From the NCBI GenBank assembly GCA_021813325.1, contig JAKALA010000006.1, positions 1 through 64,000 on the forward strand: 64,000 bases of DNA, written 5' to 3'. The notes under the pieces were generated by a model that made no database searches, was not told where the DNA came from, and worked only from the letters and a program-made list of their open reading frames with translations. The DNA is from a bacterium. GTDB lineage: Bacteria > Verrucomicrobiota > Verrucomicrobiia > Limisphaerales > UBA11358. The position numbers and the translations under genes are program-made. Below are positions 1-9,153 of the stretch, one piece after another. Numbering within the stretch: position 1 is the first letter of the stretch; the number at the start of each line of letters is the position of its first letter.

Positions 1-1890
1 CCGATTCAATGGCACGACATCGCGATCCTGTTGCGTTCGCCCGGCGGCAAATCGGAAATCTTCGCGAAAGAATTTGAGCGCGTCGGCGTGCCGCTTGCGG
101 TTGCCCGCGGAAAATTCTATCAAAACGCGGAAATTCTGGACCTGCTCAGCCTCCTGCAACTGCTGGACAATCCCTTGCAAGACGTTCCTTGTATTGCAGT
201 GCTGCGCTCTCCGCTGGTGAGTTTGTCGCTGAACGAACTGGCGGCCATTCGCCTGGCAGGCAAAGGCCATTTCTGGACCGCGCTGATGCAGAGCCACCAC
301 GCGAATGAAAAGTTTCCCGCCGAAACGAACGGAAAAATTTCCCGTTTTCTTGCCAGTTTTTTGCGTTGGCGAAAACTGGCCAAACTCTCTTCGCTTTCTG
401 AATGCCTCGAAACCGTGCTGGCTGAAACGCTCTATGCCGACTGGCTCCGCGCGCAGCCCGGTGGTTCCCAACGCGCCGCCAACGTCGCCAATTTGTTAAG
501 TCTGGCGCAACGCTTTGACCAGTTTCAACGCCAAGGATTGTTTCGCTTTCTCAAATTTGTCGAAGCCCAGCAGGAAGCGGAAACCGAACCGGAAGTTCCG
601 CCGTTGCCACAAAATAACGCCGTGCAATTGATGAGCATTCATCAGAGCAAAGGGCTTGAATTTCCGGTGGTGGTGCTGGCCGATCTGGCCAAATCCTTCA
701 ATGAACAGGACCTCCGTGCCGAAATAATATTTGATGAAGCTTTCGGGCTTTGCCCCAAAATCAAGCCGCCCGGCAGCGGACGCCGCTATCCCAGCCTGCC
801 TCACTGGCTGGCGCAGCGCCGTCAAAAGCAGGAATTGCGGGGCGAAGAATTGCGTTTGCTCTACGTCGCTCTGACGCGCGCCCGGGAACATTTGATTTTG
901 ACCGCCAGCATCACGGCAAAAAAATGGGACGAAGCCTGGCGTCAGCCCCAACCCGTCGGCCCCCGGCAAATTTTGGAAGCCAGCAGCTTTGCCGACTGGC
1001 TGGCGCTATGGTTTGCGGGAAACACCACAGGCGAAAGTTCAACCCCGTGGCTTGGCTGGCGAACCATCGATGACGCCGATTTAAGCAACGAAATAGCCCG
1101 CCATCAAATTCAGTCGCCGTCCGCCGTTTTGAAAACTGCGAGTTCCGCAGATAAGAATTTCGACGAGGCCGCTTTGAAACAGCTCGAAGCGATTCTGGCT
1201 TGGAAATATCCCTTCCAGCCCGCCACGGAGCGAAAGGCCAAAACCACGGTCACCGCGCTCCGACGTGAGGCGCAGGAGTTGGCTGAAGAGGCGGAAAACA
1301 CATTCCCCGTCCGCGCTTTCCGAGTATTAGCCAAACGGCAGGCAGGCACCGACCCCACCAAACTGTCCGCTGCCCAGATTGGCGCCGCCCATCACAAATT
1401 TCTTCAGCACGTCAAATTGGAGACGCCGCGCGACTTGGCCGGTGAAGCCGAACGATTGGTGAAAGAGAATTATCTGTCCGCCGCCGAGGCCGTTGCGCTG
1501 GATTTGGAGGCGCTCAATTCTTTTTGGAATTCAAGCCTTGGCCAGAAGATCTGGAAAAATCCGGCGCAAGTGCGGCGTGAGCTGCCCTTCACAGCCCGGT
1601 TCAGTCCCGCCGAATTGCAGTCACTCACCGGTCGCCACGCGTCGGACGGGCTGGATGGCGAATTTATCGTGGTGCAAGGCGTGGCCGATTTGGTCGTTCA
1701 AATGCCAAGCGAAATTTGGATTGTCGATTTCAAGACGGACGAAGTCGGCTCGCAAGGCGCGGACGAAAAAGTCAAAATCTACGCGCCGCAATTAAAGCTT
1801 TACGCGGCGGCGCTGGAAAAGATTTACACCCGCAAAGTCACGTTGCGGGCGTTGCACTTTTTGGGCGCCGGTAAAACGGTGGAAGTTTAA
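1..1890 (+). CDS. AddA/UvrD-type helicase-nuclease, C-terminal part (5' truncated by window)
   Basis: The reading frame is open from base 1, so the start and the N-terminal ATPase motifs lie outside the window; 629 residues are visible. Superfamily 1 helicase motifs are clear: MSIHQSKGLEFPVV (motif V) near visible residue 211 and LLYVALTRAREHL (motif VI) near 286. The C-terminal third ends in a RecB-like PD-(D/E)XK nuclease, with GVADLVV followed by IVDFKTDE near residue 575. That helicase-then-nuclease order is the AddA arrangement, used to process double-strand breaks for RecA loading. An AddB partner would be expected upstream but cannot be seen. A UvrD-like exonuclease of another subfamily remains possible. 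Confidence 0.85.
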   Translation, partial: PIQWHDIAILLRSPGGKSEIFAKEFERVGVPLAVARGKFYQNAEILDLLSLLQLLDNPLQDVPCIAVLRSPLVSLSLNELAAIRLAGKGHFWTALMQSHHANEKFPAETNGKISRFLASFLRWRKLAKLSSLSECLETVLAETLYADWLRAQPGGSQRAANVANLLSLAQRFDQFQRQGLFRFLKFVEAQQEAETEPEVPPLPQNNAVQLMSIHQSKGLEFPVVVLADLAKSFNEQDLRAEIIFDEAFGLCPKIKPPGSGRRYPSLPHWLAQRRQKQELRGEELRLLYVALTRAREHLILTASITAKKWDEAWRQPQPVGPRQILEASSFADWLALWFAGNTTGESSTPWLGWRTIDDADLSNEIARHQIQSPSAVLKTASSADKNFDEAALKQLEAILAWKYPFQPATERKAKTTVTALRREAQELAEEAENTFPVRAFRVLAKRQAGTDPTKLSAAQIGAAHHKFLQHVKLETPRDLAGEAERLVKENYLSAAEAVALDLEALNSFWNSSLGQKIWKNPAQVRRELPFTARFSPAELQSLTGRHASDGLDGEFIVVQGVADLVVQMPSEIWIVDFKTDEVGSQGADEKVKIYAPQLKLYAAALEKIYTRKVTLRALHFLGAGKTVEV

Positions 1891-2750
1891 TCGGCATCGA
1901 ATGGCAGGTTGTTCGCTCCTGAAATTTCTTCGCCCGGAGCAGTTTCCTGCGGCGGTGTAGCGACCACTTTTTCCTGCAAACGCACCAGCACGGGACGAAT
2001 CAAGCGGCCTTGGAACGTCAAACCCGGCGCCAGCGTTTCCTCGACCACCGCACCAACCGGCGGCTGTTCCACTCCGTGCGCGCGGTGACGTTCGGCATCA
2101 AAAGGCTCCTGCGCATTGGCCGCAAACGCGTTCAAGCCCACCCGCCGCGAAATATCCCGGCAGGCGTTTTGGAAATTGGTTATTTGCTCGGCCAGTTCCG
2201 GCTGGCCGGAGCGGGCGGCGGCATTGTGCAGGGCGAAGATGTGATCCAGAATGCGGGCGAGCACCTGGAGCCATTCGCCCTCGGCCCGATGCAATTTTTC
2301 GGTTTCCAACCGCAAGGCCGCTTTTTCCCCGTCGTTCATCTTGGCTTGAAATTCATTAAATTCGCGCACCTCGTTCGCCATGCGTTCCGCAATTTCTTTC
2401 GCCGCCGTCACCGTTTTTTCCGCGCCGATCTTGGTGGTTTCCTGAACGTGCGCCCATTGTTCGGTGGCGTGGGCAATCTGCGCGGCATACTTGTCCAAAT
2501 CCTGCAGTTGGGCGGCGACCGTGCCCACGGCATCCGCTTCCAGCAATTTGCAGGTGGCGCGATATTCCAGCACAAACGGCAGGCAACCGAGCACCGCAGC
2601 CACGACCACCGTCACCGTGATCGTGATGACTTCGGTGGGCGAAATCGGATGGGCAGCCCGGAAAACCATGACAGAAGCCGCAACCATGAGCAGGAGATAA
2701 GTCGTGAGAAAGGGCCATTTGGGAACTTTCCAGTCGGAAACGGTGTTCAT
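1887..2750 (-). CDS. Membrane-anchored GrpE-like protein with coiled coil
   Basis: The ATG at 2750 starts a 287-residue protein. Two hydrophobic segments (about residues 12-28 and 36-58) are followed by a long charged helical stretch that looks like a coiled coil (about 70-190). The C-terminal part resembles the GrpE beta domain: PFDAERHRAHG corresponds to the FDPxxHEAV region, and GRLIRPVLVRL to the DRVLRPAMVKV end. GrpE is the DnaK nucleotide-exchange factor and is normally soluble, so a membrane-anchored version is unusual. No dnaK or dnaJ is nearby. Its stop codon overlaps the 3' end of the convergent helicase gene by 4 bp. Family assignment is inferred from motif recall. Confidence 0.6.
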   Translation of the reverse strand: MNTVSDWKVPKWPFLTTYLLLMVAASVMVFRAAHPISPTEVITITVTVVVAAVLGCLPFVLEYRATCKLLEADAVGTVAAQLQDLDKYAAQIAHATEQWAHVQETTKIGAEKTVTAAKEIAERMANEVREFNEFQAKMNDGEKAALRLETEKLHRAEGEWLQVLARILDHIFALHNAAARSGQPELAEQITNFQNACRDISRRVGLNAFAANAQEPFDAERHRAHGVEQPPVGAVVEETLAPGLTFQGRLIRPVLVRLQEKVVATPPQETAPGEEISGANNLPFDAD

Positions 2751-2904
2751 GCCTTCAGTGTCCGAAAAATGAGTCCGGAGCGCAAGCCGACGCGTTTTCA
2801 CAGTCAAAATCCAAACGCGAAAATCGCATGGTTGTTGTCCCAAAACTGCGGAAAGAAACCATTAAATCTCCTCGACTAACTCGGCGAATGGAAAATCATT
2901 GGGG

Positions 2905-3795
2905 ATGCGAACTTGCGTCATTTTCAATCCCGTGGCGCGTGGCAACAAGGCCCGGCGTTTCCGCTCTTACATCGCGGAAATGTCGCAACAGTGCGCCCTC
3001 AAAGCCACCACCGCGCCCGGCGACGCCCGGCGTTTCGCGCAGGCGGCGGTGGCCACGGGCTATGACATTATTGTCGCTGCCGGCGGTGACGGCACGGTGA
3101 ACGAGGTTTTGAATGGCATTGGCGACGAACCGGATGGATTTCAAAAGGTTCGCCTGGGCGTTCTGCCGTTGGGCACGGTGAATGTGTTTGCCCGCGAATT
3201 AAAAATTCCCATGCGGCTGGAACGCGCCTGGAAGGTGTTGCGGCGCGCCAACGAAACCACGGTGGATTTGGGCCGGGTGGATTTTTTGGAAAACGGCCAG
3301 CCGCAACAAAGGTATTTCATGCAACTGGCCGGCGCCGGACTGGATGCGCGGGCGATTGAATTAGTCAGTTGGAAATTGAAGAAAAGCGCCGGACCACTCG
3401 CCTATGTGGTCGCCGGACTTCAGGCGCTGGCCGAGAAGCAACCGATTCTCACGGTAACCGCCGATGGACAGACATGCGCAGGCGAACTGGCCTTGATCGG
3501 CAGCGGAAAATTTTACGGCGGATCGTTCGACATTTTTCCAGCTGCCGACCTGCGCGACGGCAAGCTGCACGTTTGCGTATTCCCCAAGGTCAACGTCGGT
3601 TCGCTCATGCAATTGGTTCCGAGTTTTCTGGCGCAGCGCCGGCTTTCGGAAAAACGGATCCGACGGGTCAGCGCTCAAAAATTTGAAATCACCAGCAATG
3701 CGCCCGCCGCCTTTGAACTGGACGGCGAATGGGTTGGCACCTTGCCGGCGACATTTTCCGTGGAACGCCGCAAACTTCGCGTGGTGATTCCGTGA
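2905..3795 (+). CDS. Diacylglycerol kinase-like lipid kinase (YegS/BmrU type)
   Basis: This 296-residue protein has the DAGK catalytic signature: IFNPVARGNKAR at the N terminus and GGDGTVNEV at about residues 60-68. A second region, LPLGTVNVFARE, follows about 30 residues later. The family phosphorylates diacylglycerol, sphingosine-like lipids or undecaprenol-type lipids; the substrate cannot be read from sequence. The ATG at 2905 is preferred over a TTG two codons upstream. The stop codon overlaps a GTG that could start the next gene, so the two may be translationally coupled. Confidence 0.85.
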   Translation: MRTCVIFNPVARGNKARRFRSYIAEMSQQCALKATTAPGDARRFAQAAVATGYDIIVAAGGDGTVNEVLNGIGDEPDGFQKVRLGVLPLGTVNVFARELKIPMRLERAWKVLRRANETTVDLGRVDFLENGQPQQRYFMQLAGAGLDARAIELVSWKLKKSAGPLAYVVAGLQALAEKQPILTVTADGQTCAGELALIGSGKFYGGSFDIFPAADLRDGKLHVCVFPKVNVGSLMQLVPSFLAQRRLSEKRIRRVSAQKFEITSNAPAAFELDGEWVGTLPATFSVERRKLRVVIP

Positions 3796-3812
3796 AGCCG
3801 TTTCACAAATCC

Positions 3813-5105
3813 ATGTCCTGTCTGCCCATTTTGGCGGGCATCGGCTGGGCATTGGCTTGCGGAGGATCCACCGGGCGAGCCGCCTTGGTTGGAACCAATG
3901 TTTCCGCCGAACCCTTGACCGCTTCGCGCGTGGCGGCTTTGCCGGAATGGAAACGTTACTTCGAGCGTTCACTGGCACAGCGACAATTAGATCAGGCCGG
4001 CCTGCTTTCAGAAATGAAAGCCAGCGGACTAACCAATGCGGTTGAACCGCCGCGTTCGGATTCGCCCAAACAAATTCCACTCACTCAACCCGCACATTGG
4101 TATGGCACAGCCGAGGCGGCCCGTATCGCGCGCTGCGTTGTTTCTTTCCAGACACCGTCGGGCGGCTGGGGCAAACACACAGATTTCACCCGGCGCCTGC
4201 GGCGTCCGGGCGAATTGTTCGTCGGCGACCACAATGCACAGCTTGCCCTCACTGGCAAAAAGCAAACGCCAATCGTCGCACATTGGAATTACGTCGGCAC
4301 GATTGACAACGACGCCACGACCACCGAATTGCGCTTTCTCGCCAAAGTCATTTCTGCCGGCCAAACCGACACGGCTGCGCTGCAAACAGCGTTTGAAAAG
4401 GGCATTCGCTATCTTCTCGCCGCGCAGTTTCCCAATGGCGGCTGGCCGCAGGTCTGGCCGTTGCAAGGCGGCTATCACGACACCGTCACGTTGAATGATG
4501 ATGCCATGATCAATGTCATGAAACTTCTGCGTGAGGTGGCGAACGGGCAAAATGAATTCAGCTTCGTGCCAGATGAACTCCGCCGGCAAGCCGGGGAAAG
4601 CTGGAAACGCGGACTCGACTGCTTGCTGGCCGCGCAAATTGTTGCGAACGGACACCGCACGGTTTGGTGCCAGCAACACGACGCCATTACGCTGCAGCCC
4701 GCGCCGGCCCGGAATTTCGAAATGATCGCGCAGGCCTCCGCCGAAAGCGCCAACGTCGTTTTGTTTTTGATGGATTTGCCGAATCCAAATTCAAATATCG
4801 TCGCCGCCGTTCACGCGGCCGCCGCCTGGTTTGAGAAAACCAAAATCGAAGATAAAGCATTTCAGCGAGATGCACCGGATGGATCCAAGCTGGTGAATGC
4901 ACCCGGCCATGAACCCATCTGGGCGCGCTTCTACGAAATCAGCAGCGACCGGCCCCTGTTCGGCGATCGCGACAAAACCATTCACGATGACGTGACCGAT
5001 CTCTCCGCCGAACGGCGCCAGGGTTACGCCTGGTATGGAACTTTTGGCAAAAAGCTGCTGGAAAAATATCCGCAGTGGGCCGCCCAACATCCGCTTAACC
5101 GCTGA
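3813..5105 (+). CDS. Secreted pectate lyase, polysaccharide lyase family 10
   Basis: The protein is about 430 residues from the ATG at 3813. A GTG at 3792, overlapping the previous stop, would add seven residues. A hydrophobic signal-like stretch (LPILAGIGWALACGG) directs export. PL10 hallmarks are present: GGWGKHTDF, TIDNDATTTEL, PNGGWPQVWP followed by VTLNDDAM, then TVWCQQHDAITLQPAPAR and ESANVVLFLM. PL10 enzymes cut polygalacturonate by beta-elimination with calcium. The convergent neighbour is a GH28 polygalacturonase, so the pair probably degrades pectin outside the cytoplasm. Confidence 0.9.
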   Translation: MSCLPILAGIGWALACGGSTGRAALVGTNVSAEPLTASRVAALPEWKRYFERSLAQRQLDQAGLLSEMKASGLTNAVEPPRSDSPKQIPLTQPAHWYGTAEAARIARCVVSFQTPSGGWGKHTDFTRRLRRPGELFVGDHNAQLALTGKKQTPIVAHWNYVGTIDNDATTTELRFLAKVISAGQTDTAALQTAFEKGIRYLLAAQFPNGGWPQVWPLQGGYHDTVTLNDDAMINVMKLLREVANGQNEFSFVPDELRRQAGESWKRGLDCLLAAQIVANGHRTVWCQQHDAITLQPAPARNFEMIAQASAESANVVLFLMDLPNPNSNIVAAVHAAAAWFEKTKIEDKAFQRDAPDGSKLVNAPGHEPIWARFYEISSDRPLFGDRDKTIHDDVTDLSAERRQGYAWYGTFGKKLLEKYPQWAAQHPLNR

Positions 5106-6365
5106 TTACTTGGAGGCGGAAAGCTTCAGTCCCGTGCCTTTGACATTTTCGGTGGAAATCAACGGCCCGCTGAATCCCGTGACGGTGATCCGGGAGAAAT
5201 CCACATTGGTCATGTTGGCCAGCGAAATGGCCCGGGCACACGTGCCCGAAATATCCGCCAGCTTAAAGCCGTCAAGCGGCTGTTCTTTGGGAATATTGGT
5301 GGCCGCCACCAGCTCGCCGACATCCTGAACATGGATGTTGGTGAAGGCGAGATCGCGAACTCGCGCCCATTTTTCAACCGCCCCGGGCACGGGATCACTG
5401 GCTTGAATTCCCTTTTTCAATAGGTCGATGCCAATGAAAGTCGGCGATTTCAGGACGGTCAAATTTTCGCCGGAAATATTCTCCATGTAGCCGCCACGAC
5501 CGTCGCGGCTCTTGATAAAAATGGCGTTTTGCCGTCCGGACAGCACACAGTTTTGAATTTTGATGTTGCGGATCCCGCCTGACATCTCGGTGCCGAAACC
5601 AATGGCGGCAAAAATGGAGCTTTGCAACCGGCAGTCGCGAATCACCACATCTTCCGTGGGGCGCCCCAGTTTTTGGGCGGCAAGCCCGCGCCCGGATTTT
5701 AGCGAGATGGCATCGTCGCCCGTATTGATGTCGCAGTGGTCAATCGTCACGCCCGCGCAGGAGTCCAGATCAATCCCATCGCCATTCCCGTTGACCGTGC
5801 GAATGGTCAGGTTGCGAATGTTCAGACCGCAGCAGAAGAGCACGTGGATGGACCAGAGCTGCTGGTATTGCGTGGTAAAACCGTCGAGCGTGGCGTTGGT
5901 GCAATCGGTCAGTTCAACCAGCACCGGACCGCGCGGATTGCGCAAATGGCTCAGGGAAATGGGCGGACCGAAGATGGTTCCACTGCCGGTAATCGCCACA
6001 TTGGCCACATTGGTGGCGACAATTAACGCGCGATGGCCTTCGCGAAACTCGCCTTCCCACCGAATGTTCATCAACGGATAATCCGCCAGATCGGAACTGC
6101 CGAGCAGGCTGGCGCGCCCGGCCAGATCGAGCGTTGTATTTGGCCCAATTACCAGACTGCCAATGAGATAAATTCCATCCGGCACCGTCACGGTGCCGCC
6201 GCCAGCCGACGCGCAGGCATCCAGCGCTTTTTGAAAGGCGACGGTGTCCTTGACCACGCCATTGCCCGTCGCGCCAAAGTCACGCACGTCCAGCGATGCC
6301 TTCCCCGCCGCGAGCAGGGGGGCGGCCATTTGCAGGATGCAAACCAGGATGACAAAGCGCTTCAT
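5106..6365 (-). CDS. Secreted glycoside hydrolase family 28 (polygalacturonase-like)
   Basis: The ATG at 6365 gives 419 residues with a clear signal peptide (MKRFVILVCILQMAAPLLAA). The N-terminal DVRDFGATGNG is typical of pectin-lyase-fold beta-helix proteins. Catalytic-region signatures of GH28 follow in order: DGIDLDSC, NTGDDAISLKSG (the Asp-Asp pair), GFGTEMSGG and FIKSRDGRGG. It is likely to hydrolyse galacturonan or rhamnogalacturonan chains. It converges on the PL10 gene with a single-base gap, which supports a shared role in pectin use. Confidence 0.9.
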   Translation of the reverse strand: MKRFVILVCILQMAAPLLAAGKASLDVRDFGATGNGVVKDTVAFQKALDACASAGGGTVTVPDGIYLIGSLVIGPNTTLDLAGRASLLGSSDLADYPLMNIRWEGEFREGHRALIVATNVANVAITGSGTIFGPPISLSHLRNPRGPVLVELTDCTNATLDGFTTQYQQLWSIHVLFCCGLNIRNLTIRTVNGNGDGIDLDSCAGVTIDHCDINTGDDAISLKSGRGLAAQKLGRPTEDVVIRDCRLQSSIFAAIGFGTEMSGGIRNIKIQNCVLSGRQNAIFIKSRDGRGGYMENISGENLTVLKSPTFIGIDLLKKGIQASDPVPGAVEKWARVRDLAFTNIHVQDVGELVAATNIPKEQPLDGFKLADISGTCARAISLANMTNVDFSRITVTGFSGPLISTENVKGTGLKLSASK

Positions 6366-6458
6366 GAAAACGCATTCAGAGTGCGACGGGCGGGCAAATG
6401 AGTCAATTTCGCTTCCCCTTGCTGCCATCGCCAAAACTGGTTAGCCTCCGCCGACTGC

Positions 6459-8132
6459 ATGAGTGAAATCCTGGTAATAGGTCATCGCAATCCGGACACG
6501 GACGCCATCTGTTCCGCCATCGGCTACGCGGAATTCAAGCGCCGCACCGGCCTGACGGAAGCCATTGCCGCGCGCTGCGGCGACACGAATGACCGCATTG
6601 ATTTTGTCTTGAACACCTTTGGCGTGCCGGCGCCGAAATTTGTGGCGGACGTTTCGCCTAAAATTTCCGACGTCATGCAACGGCGCATTTTGAGCGTGCG
6701 GCCCGATTCGACCGCCGCCGAAGCCCTGCGCCTAATGGATGAAAAAAATCTCCGCATCCTGCCTGTGCTGGATGAAAACCAAAAATGCCGCGGGCTGCTT
6801 TCACTTTTCAAGCTGAGCAAATTTCTTTTCCCCGCGCCGGGACGGAACCCCGGCCAGCAGAATTCCCGCGAGGTTTTTTCATCGCTGCGCAGCCTTGCGC
6901 ACACCCTCAACGGCGAGCTGCTCGTCGGCGTCGAAGCCGAACGCGAGGAGGAGTTGATCCTGATGATCGGGGCCATGGGCCTGGAATCCTTTGCCGAACG
7001 GTTGGAGCAATTCCCGCCGGAAAAATGCTGCGTCATCGTCGGCGACCGCTGGGACATTCAGAACGTCGCCATTCGCGAAGGCGTGCGCGTGCTCATCGTC
7101 ACCGGCGGCATTCACGTGGATGCGAAAACCGTGGAAGCCGCCCGCCGCAAAAATGTCAGCGTGATCACCTCGCCGCACGACACCTCCACCACCGCCTCGC
7201 TCTGTCGCGCTTCGCTGGCCGTGCGTCACGTGCTTAATGAGGAATTTCTCTGCTTCCGGGAAAACGCACCGCTCGCGGCCGTGCGCGATGAAGCCACCGC
7301 CTCCGGCTATTTTGTTTTCCCCGTGCTCGGCGGCGAGGGCGAGACGGTTGGCATCCTGTCCAAAACCGACTTTTTGAAAACAGTTTCGCGCAAGCTGATT
7401 TTGGTGGATCACAACGAACTTTCCCAGGCGGTGCAAGGCGCGGATGAGGTCGAAATTATTGAAATCATCGATCACCACCGCATCGGCGCGCTGGCCACGC
7501 AGCAGCCCATCTTGTTCCGCAACGAACCGGTTGGATCCACCAGCACCATCGTGGCCGATGGCTTTTTCCGTCATCAAGTCGAACTGCCGCGTTCCATTGC
7601 CGGACTGCTGCTGGCGGGCATCGTCTCCGATACGTTGAATCTGACTTCGCCCACAACCACGGCGCGCGACATGGAAATTTTGAAGAAACTTGAAATGATC
7701 GCCGAGGTCAACGCCCGGGCCTTCACGGAAAAACTGTTCGCTTCTGGTTCGCTGCTCACGCTCAAGCCCGCGCCTCAAGCCATTACCACGGATTGCAAGG
7801 AATACTCCGAGGGCAACGTCAAATTCAGCGTGGCGCAAATCGAAGAAACCGGCTTCGACCAATTCTGGCAGCGCAAGGATGAACTGCTCGATGCCTTGGA
7901 AAAATACCGCGCCAGCCGCGCGTATCTGTTTTCAACGCTCATGGTCACGGACGTCACCACGCAAAATTCATTGCTGCTGGCCGTGGGCGACGAGAAGTTT
8001 ATTGCGCGCATCAATCATCCGCGCCTGGAGCCGGGCATTTACGAAATGCACGATGTCGTTTCGCGTAAAAAACAACTTTTGCCCTATTTAACGCATTGTC
8101 TGCGCGAAAAGGAAAAGGGGATCAAAGGCTGA
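6459..8132 (+). CDS. ppaC: Family II (Mn-dependent) inorganic pyrophosphatase with CBS and DRTGG domains
   Basis: This 557-residue protein has a split DHH-type catalytic core. GHRNPDTDAICSAI near residue 8 provides metal ligands, LVDHNELSQ follows later, and IDHHRIG lies at residues 337-343. The DHHA2 C-terminal half follows. Between the first motif and the rest sits a regulatory insert with two CBS repeats (such as LRILPVLDENQKCRG) around a DRTGG-like domain. This layout is known in nucleotide-regulated family II pyrophosphatases, which hydrolyse PPi to phosphate. AMP/ADP or diadenosine binding by the CBS pair is inferred from the family. Confidence 0.9.
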   Translation: MSEILVIGHRNPDTDAICSAIGYAEFKRRTGLTEAIAARCGDTNDRIDFVLNTFGVPAPKFVADVSPKISDVMQRRILSVRPDSTAAEALRLMDEKNLRILPVLDENQKCRGLLSLFKLSKFLFPAPGRNPGQQNSREVFSSLRSLAHTLNGELLVGVEAEREEELILMIGAMGLESFAERLEQFPPEKCCVIVGDRWDIQNVAIREGVRVLIVTGGIHVDAKTVEAARRKNVSVITSPHDTSTTASLCRASLAVRHVLNEEFLCFRENAPLAAVRDEATASGYFVFPVLGGEGETVGILSKTDFLKTVSRKLILVDHNELSQAVQGADEVEIIEIIDHHRIGALATQQPILFRNEPVGSTSTIVADGFFRHQVELPRSIAGLLLAGIVSDTLNLTSPTTTARDMEILKKLEMIAEVNARAFTEKLFASGSLLTLKPAPQAITTDCKEYSEGNVKFSVAQIEETGFDQFWQRKDELLDALEKYRASRAYLFSTLMVTDVTTQNSLLLAVGDEKFIARINHPRLEPGIYEMHDVVSRKKQLLPYLTHCLREKEKGIKG

Positions 8133-8140
8133 AGCAACTT

Positions 8141-8163
8141 TGCACACCAGCGTTGTGTGCTTA
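8141..8163 (+). terminator. Possible hairpin between convergent genes
   Basis: GCACAC and GTGTGC form a six-base-pair stem with a seven-base loop just after the pyrophosphatase stop codon. There is no strong T run on the plus strand, so this is a weak terminator candidate only. Confidence 0.3.
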
Positions 8164-8583
8164 TCGATTCGTTTTTCGAAATAACTTTGCCGCCTCGGCG
8201 TGAGCCATCACGACCTCGGGATCGCGTTGCAAGGCATCGAAGTAATGGCGCGGAAAACCTTCGCCCGTTTCAGATGCCACCAACAAAGAACGCGTCCGCT
8301 TCACCAAAGCGACAGCCTGCTCCTGCGTCAGCGGCATTTTGGCTTTTGCGTCAAGCGCCTCATCCATCGCCACGATCAACTGGGAAAGCGGATGCAACCA
8401 GGCAAACCACGGATCGTCGGTGAGTAGTTTCAAAAAGTGATTTGCGGACGGGATGGTGCCAATGTTTTGTTCGTAACTGACGCGCTCCGAATCAACCAAG
8501 GCCTTGTGCAAATCCAGCAATGTCCCGCGCAGCCGGGTCAGATGTTCTCGAATATTTTCTGGAATCAAATTGCCTTGGTTCAT
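8161..8583 (-). CDS. Conserved-looking hypothetical protein, 140 residues
   Basis: The ATG at 8583 gives a soluble, mostly alpha-helical protein of 140 residues without a signal peptide. It contains LRGTLLDLHKALVDSE near the start and DDPWFAWLHPLSQLIVAMDE in the middle, a pattern I associate with small uncharacterised bacterial proteins. It runs convergently into the pyrophosphatase gene. No catalytic motif is visible and no function is proposed. Confidence 0.7.
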   Translation of the reverse strand: MNQGNLIPENIREHLTRLRGTLLDLHKALVDSERVSYEQNIGTIPSANHFLKLLTDDPWFAWLHPLSQLIVAMDEALDAKAKMPLTQEQAVALVKRTRSLLVASETGEGFPRHYFDALQRDPEVVMAHAEAAKLFRKTNR

Positions 8584-8683
8584 TTAAAATTCTCCGAAGC
8601 CATCGTTCCACGGCAAGGTGCGCCCGAACGACCACCTCCTTCCGCAAATTTCAACCCGCCGCACCGCCATCTGCCGGGCGAGG

Positions 8684-9097
8684 TCACTTCGTCTGGCTGG
8701 CGAGCATGAAAACGCGCGGGCCGCGGGCGGTGGTCAACGCATGTTGCTTTTCCTCCTCCGTGTGCGGAATCGCCAGGCCATCGGCATGTTTGTCGGCCAC
8801 GGGCCGGTTGTTGACGAGCAGCATATAGCTGTGCGTGCGATTGCCGGGAATTTCCGCCAGCGTTGCCTGCCAGACGCCGGAAATGCGATCCCGTTTCAAT
8901 GGCACGCGCTGCCAGCCGTTGAAGGAACCGGCCACCTCTACCCGCACCGGCATGGGGGCTGTGGGATCTTCCGGCTGCCAGCGAAAAATTTTGGTGAACG
9001 TGGCCGAACGTTTGCCCAAGTCAGCCGCGCGGTGATGCGCATGGCCGCCGGGAGCAGCATGATGTGAATGACTGTGTGAACCTGAATGATGAGACAT
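8684..9097 (-). CDS. Small His-rich protein with CBM48-like (isoamylase N-terminal type) domain
   Basis: The protein has 137 residues. Its first 25 residues are unusually His-rich (SHHSGSHSHSHHAAPGGHAH), which suggests metal binding. The rest resembles the glycogen-binding CBM48/AMPK-beta fold: VRVEVAGSFNGWQRVPLKRD, then GVWQATL and NRTHSYMLLVNNRPVADKHA. Such single-domain proteins are found as small regulators or glycan-binding proteins. No enzymatic domain is attached. It is followed on the same strand by the hypothetical protein at 8161-8583. Confidence 0.7.
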   Translation of the reverse strand: MSHHSGSHSHSHHAAPGGHAHHRAADLGKRSATFTKIFRWQPEDPTAPMPVRVEVAGSFNGWQRVPLKRDRISGVWQATLAEIPGNRTHSYMLLVNNRPVADKHADGLAIPHTEEEKQHALTTARGPRVFMLASQTK

Positions 9098-9153
9098 ACC
9101 GTGGTGATACTTGTTAAAAAATTTATCCGTGAGTCGAAAAGCTGTGGTTAAAC

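Noticed and set aside
6879-7862. Minus-strand open frame opposite the pyrophosphatase
   Set aside because: No start context or protein signature; explained by the codon bias of the plus-strand gene.
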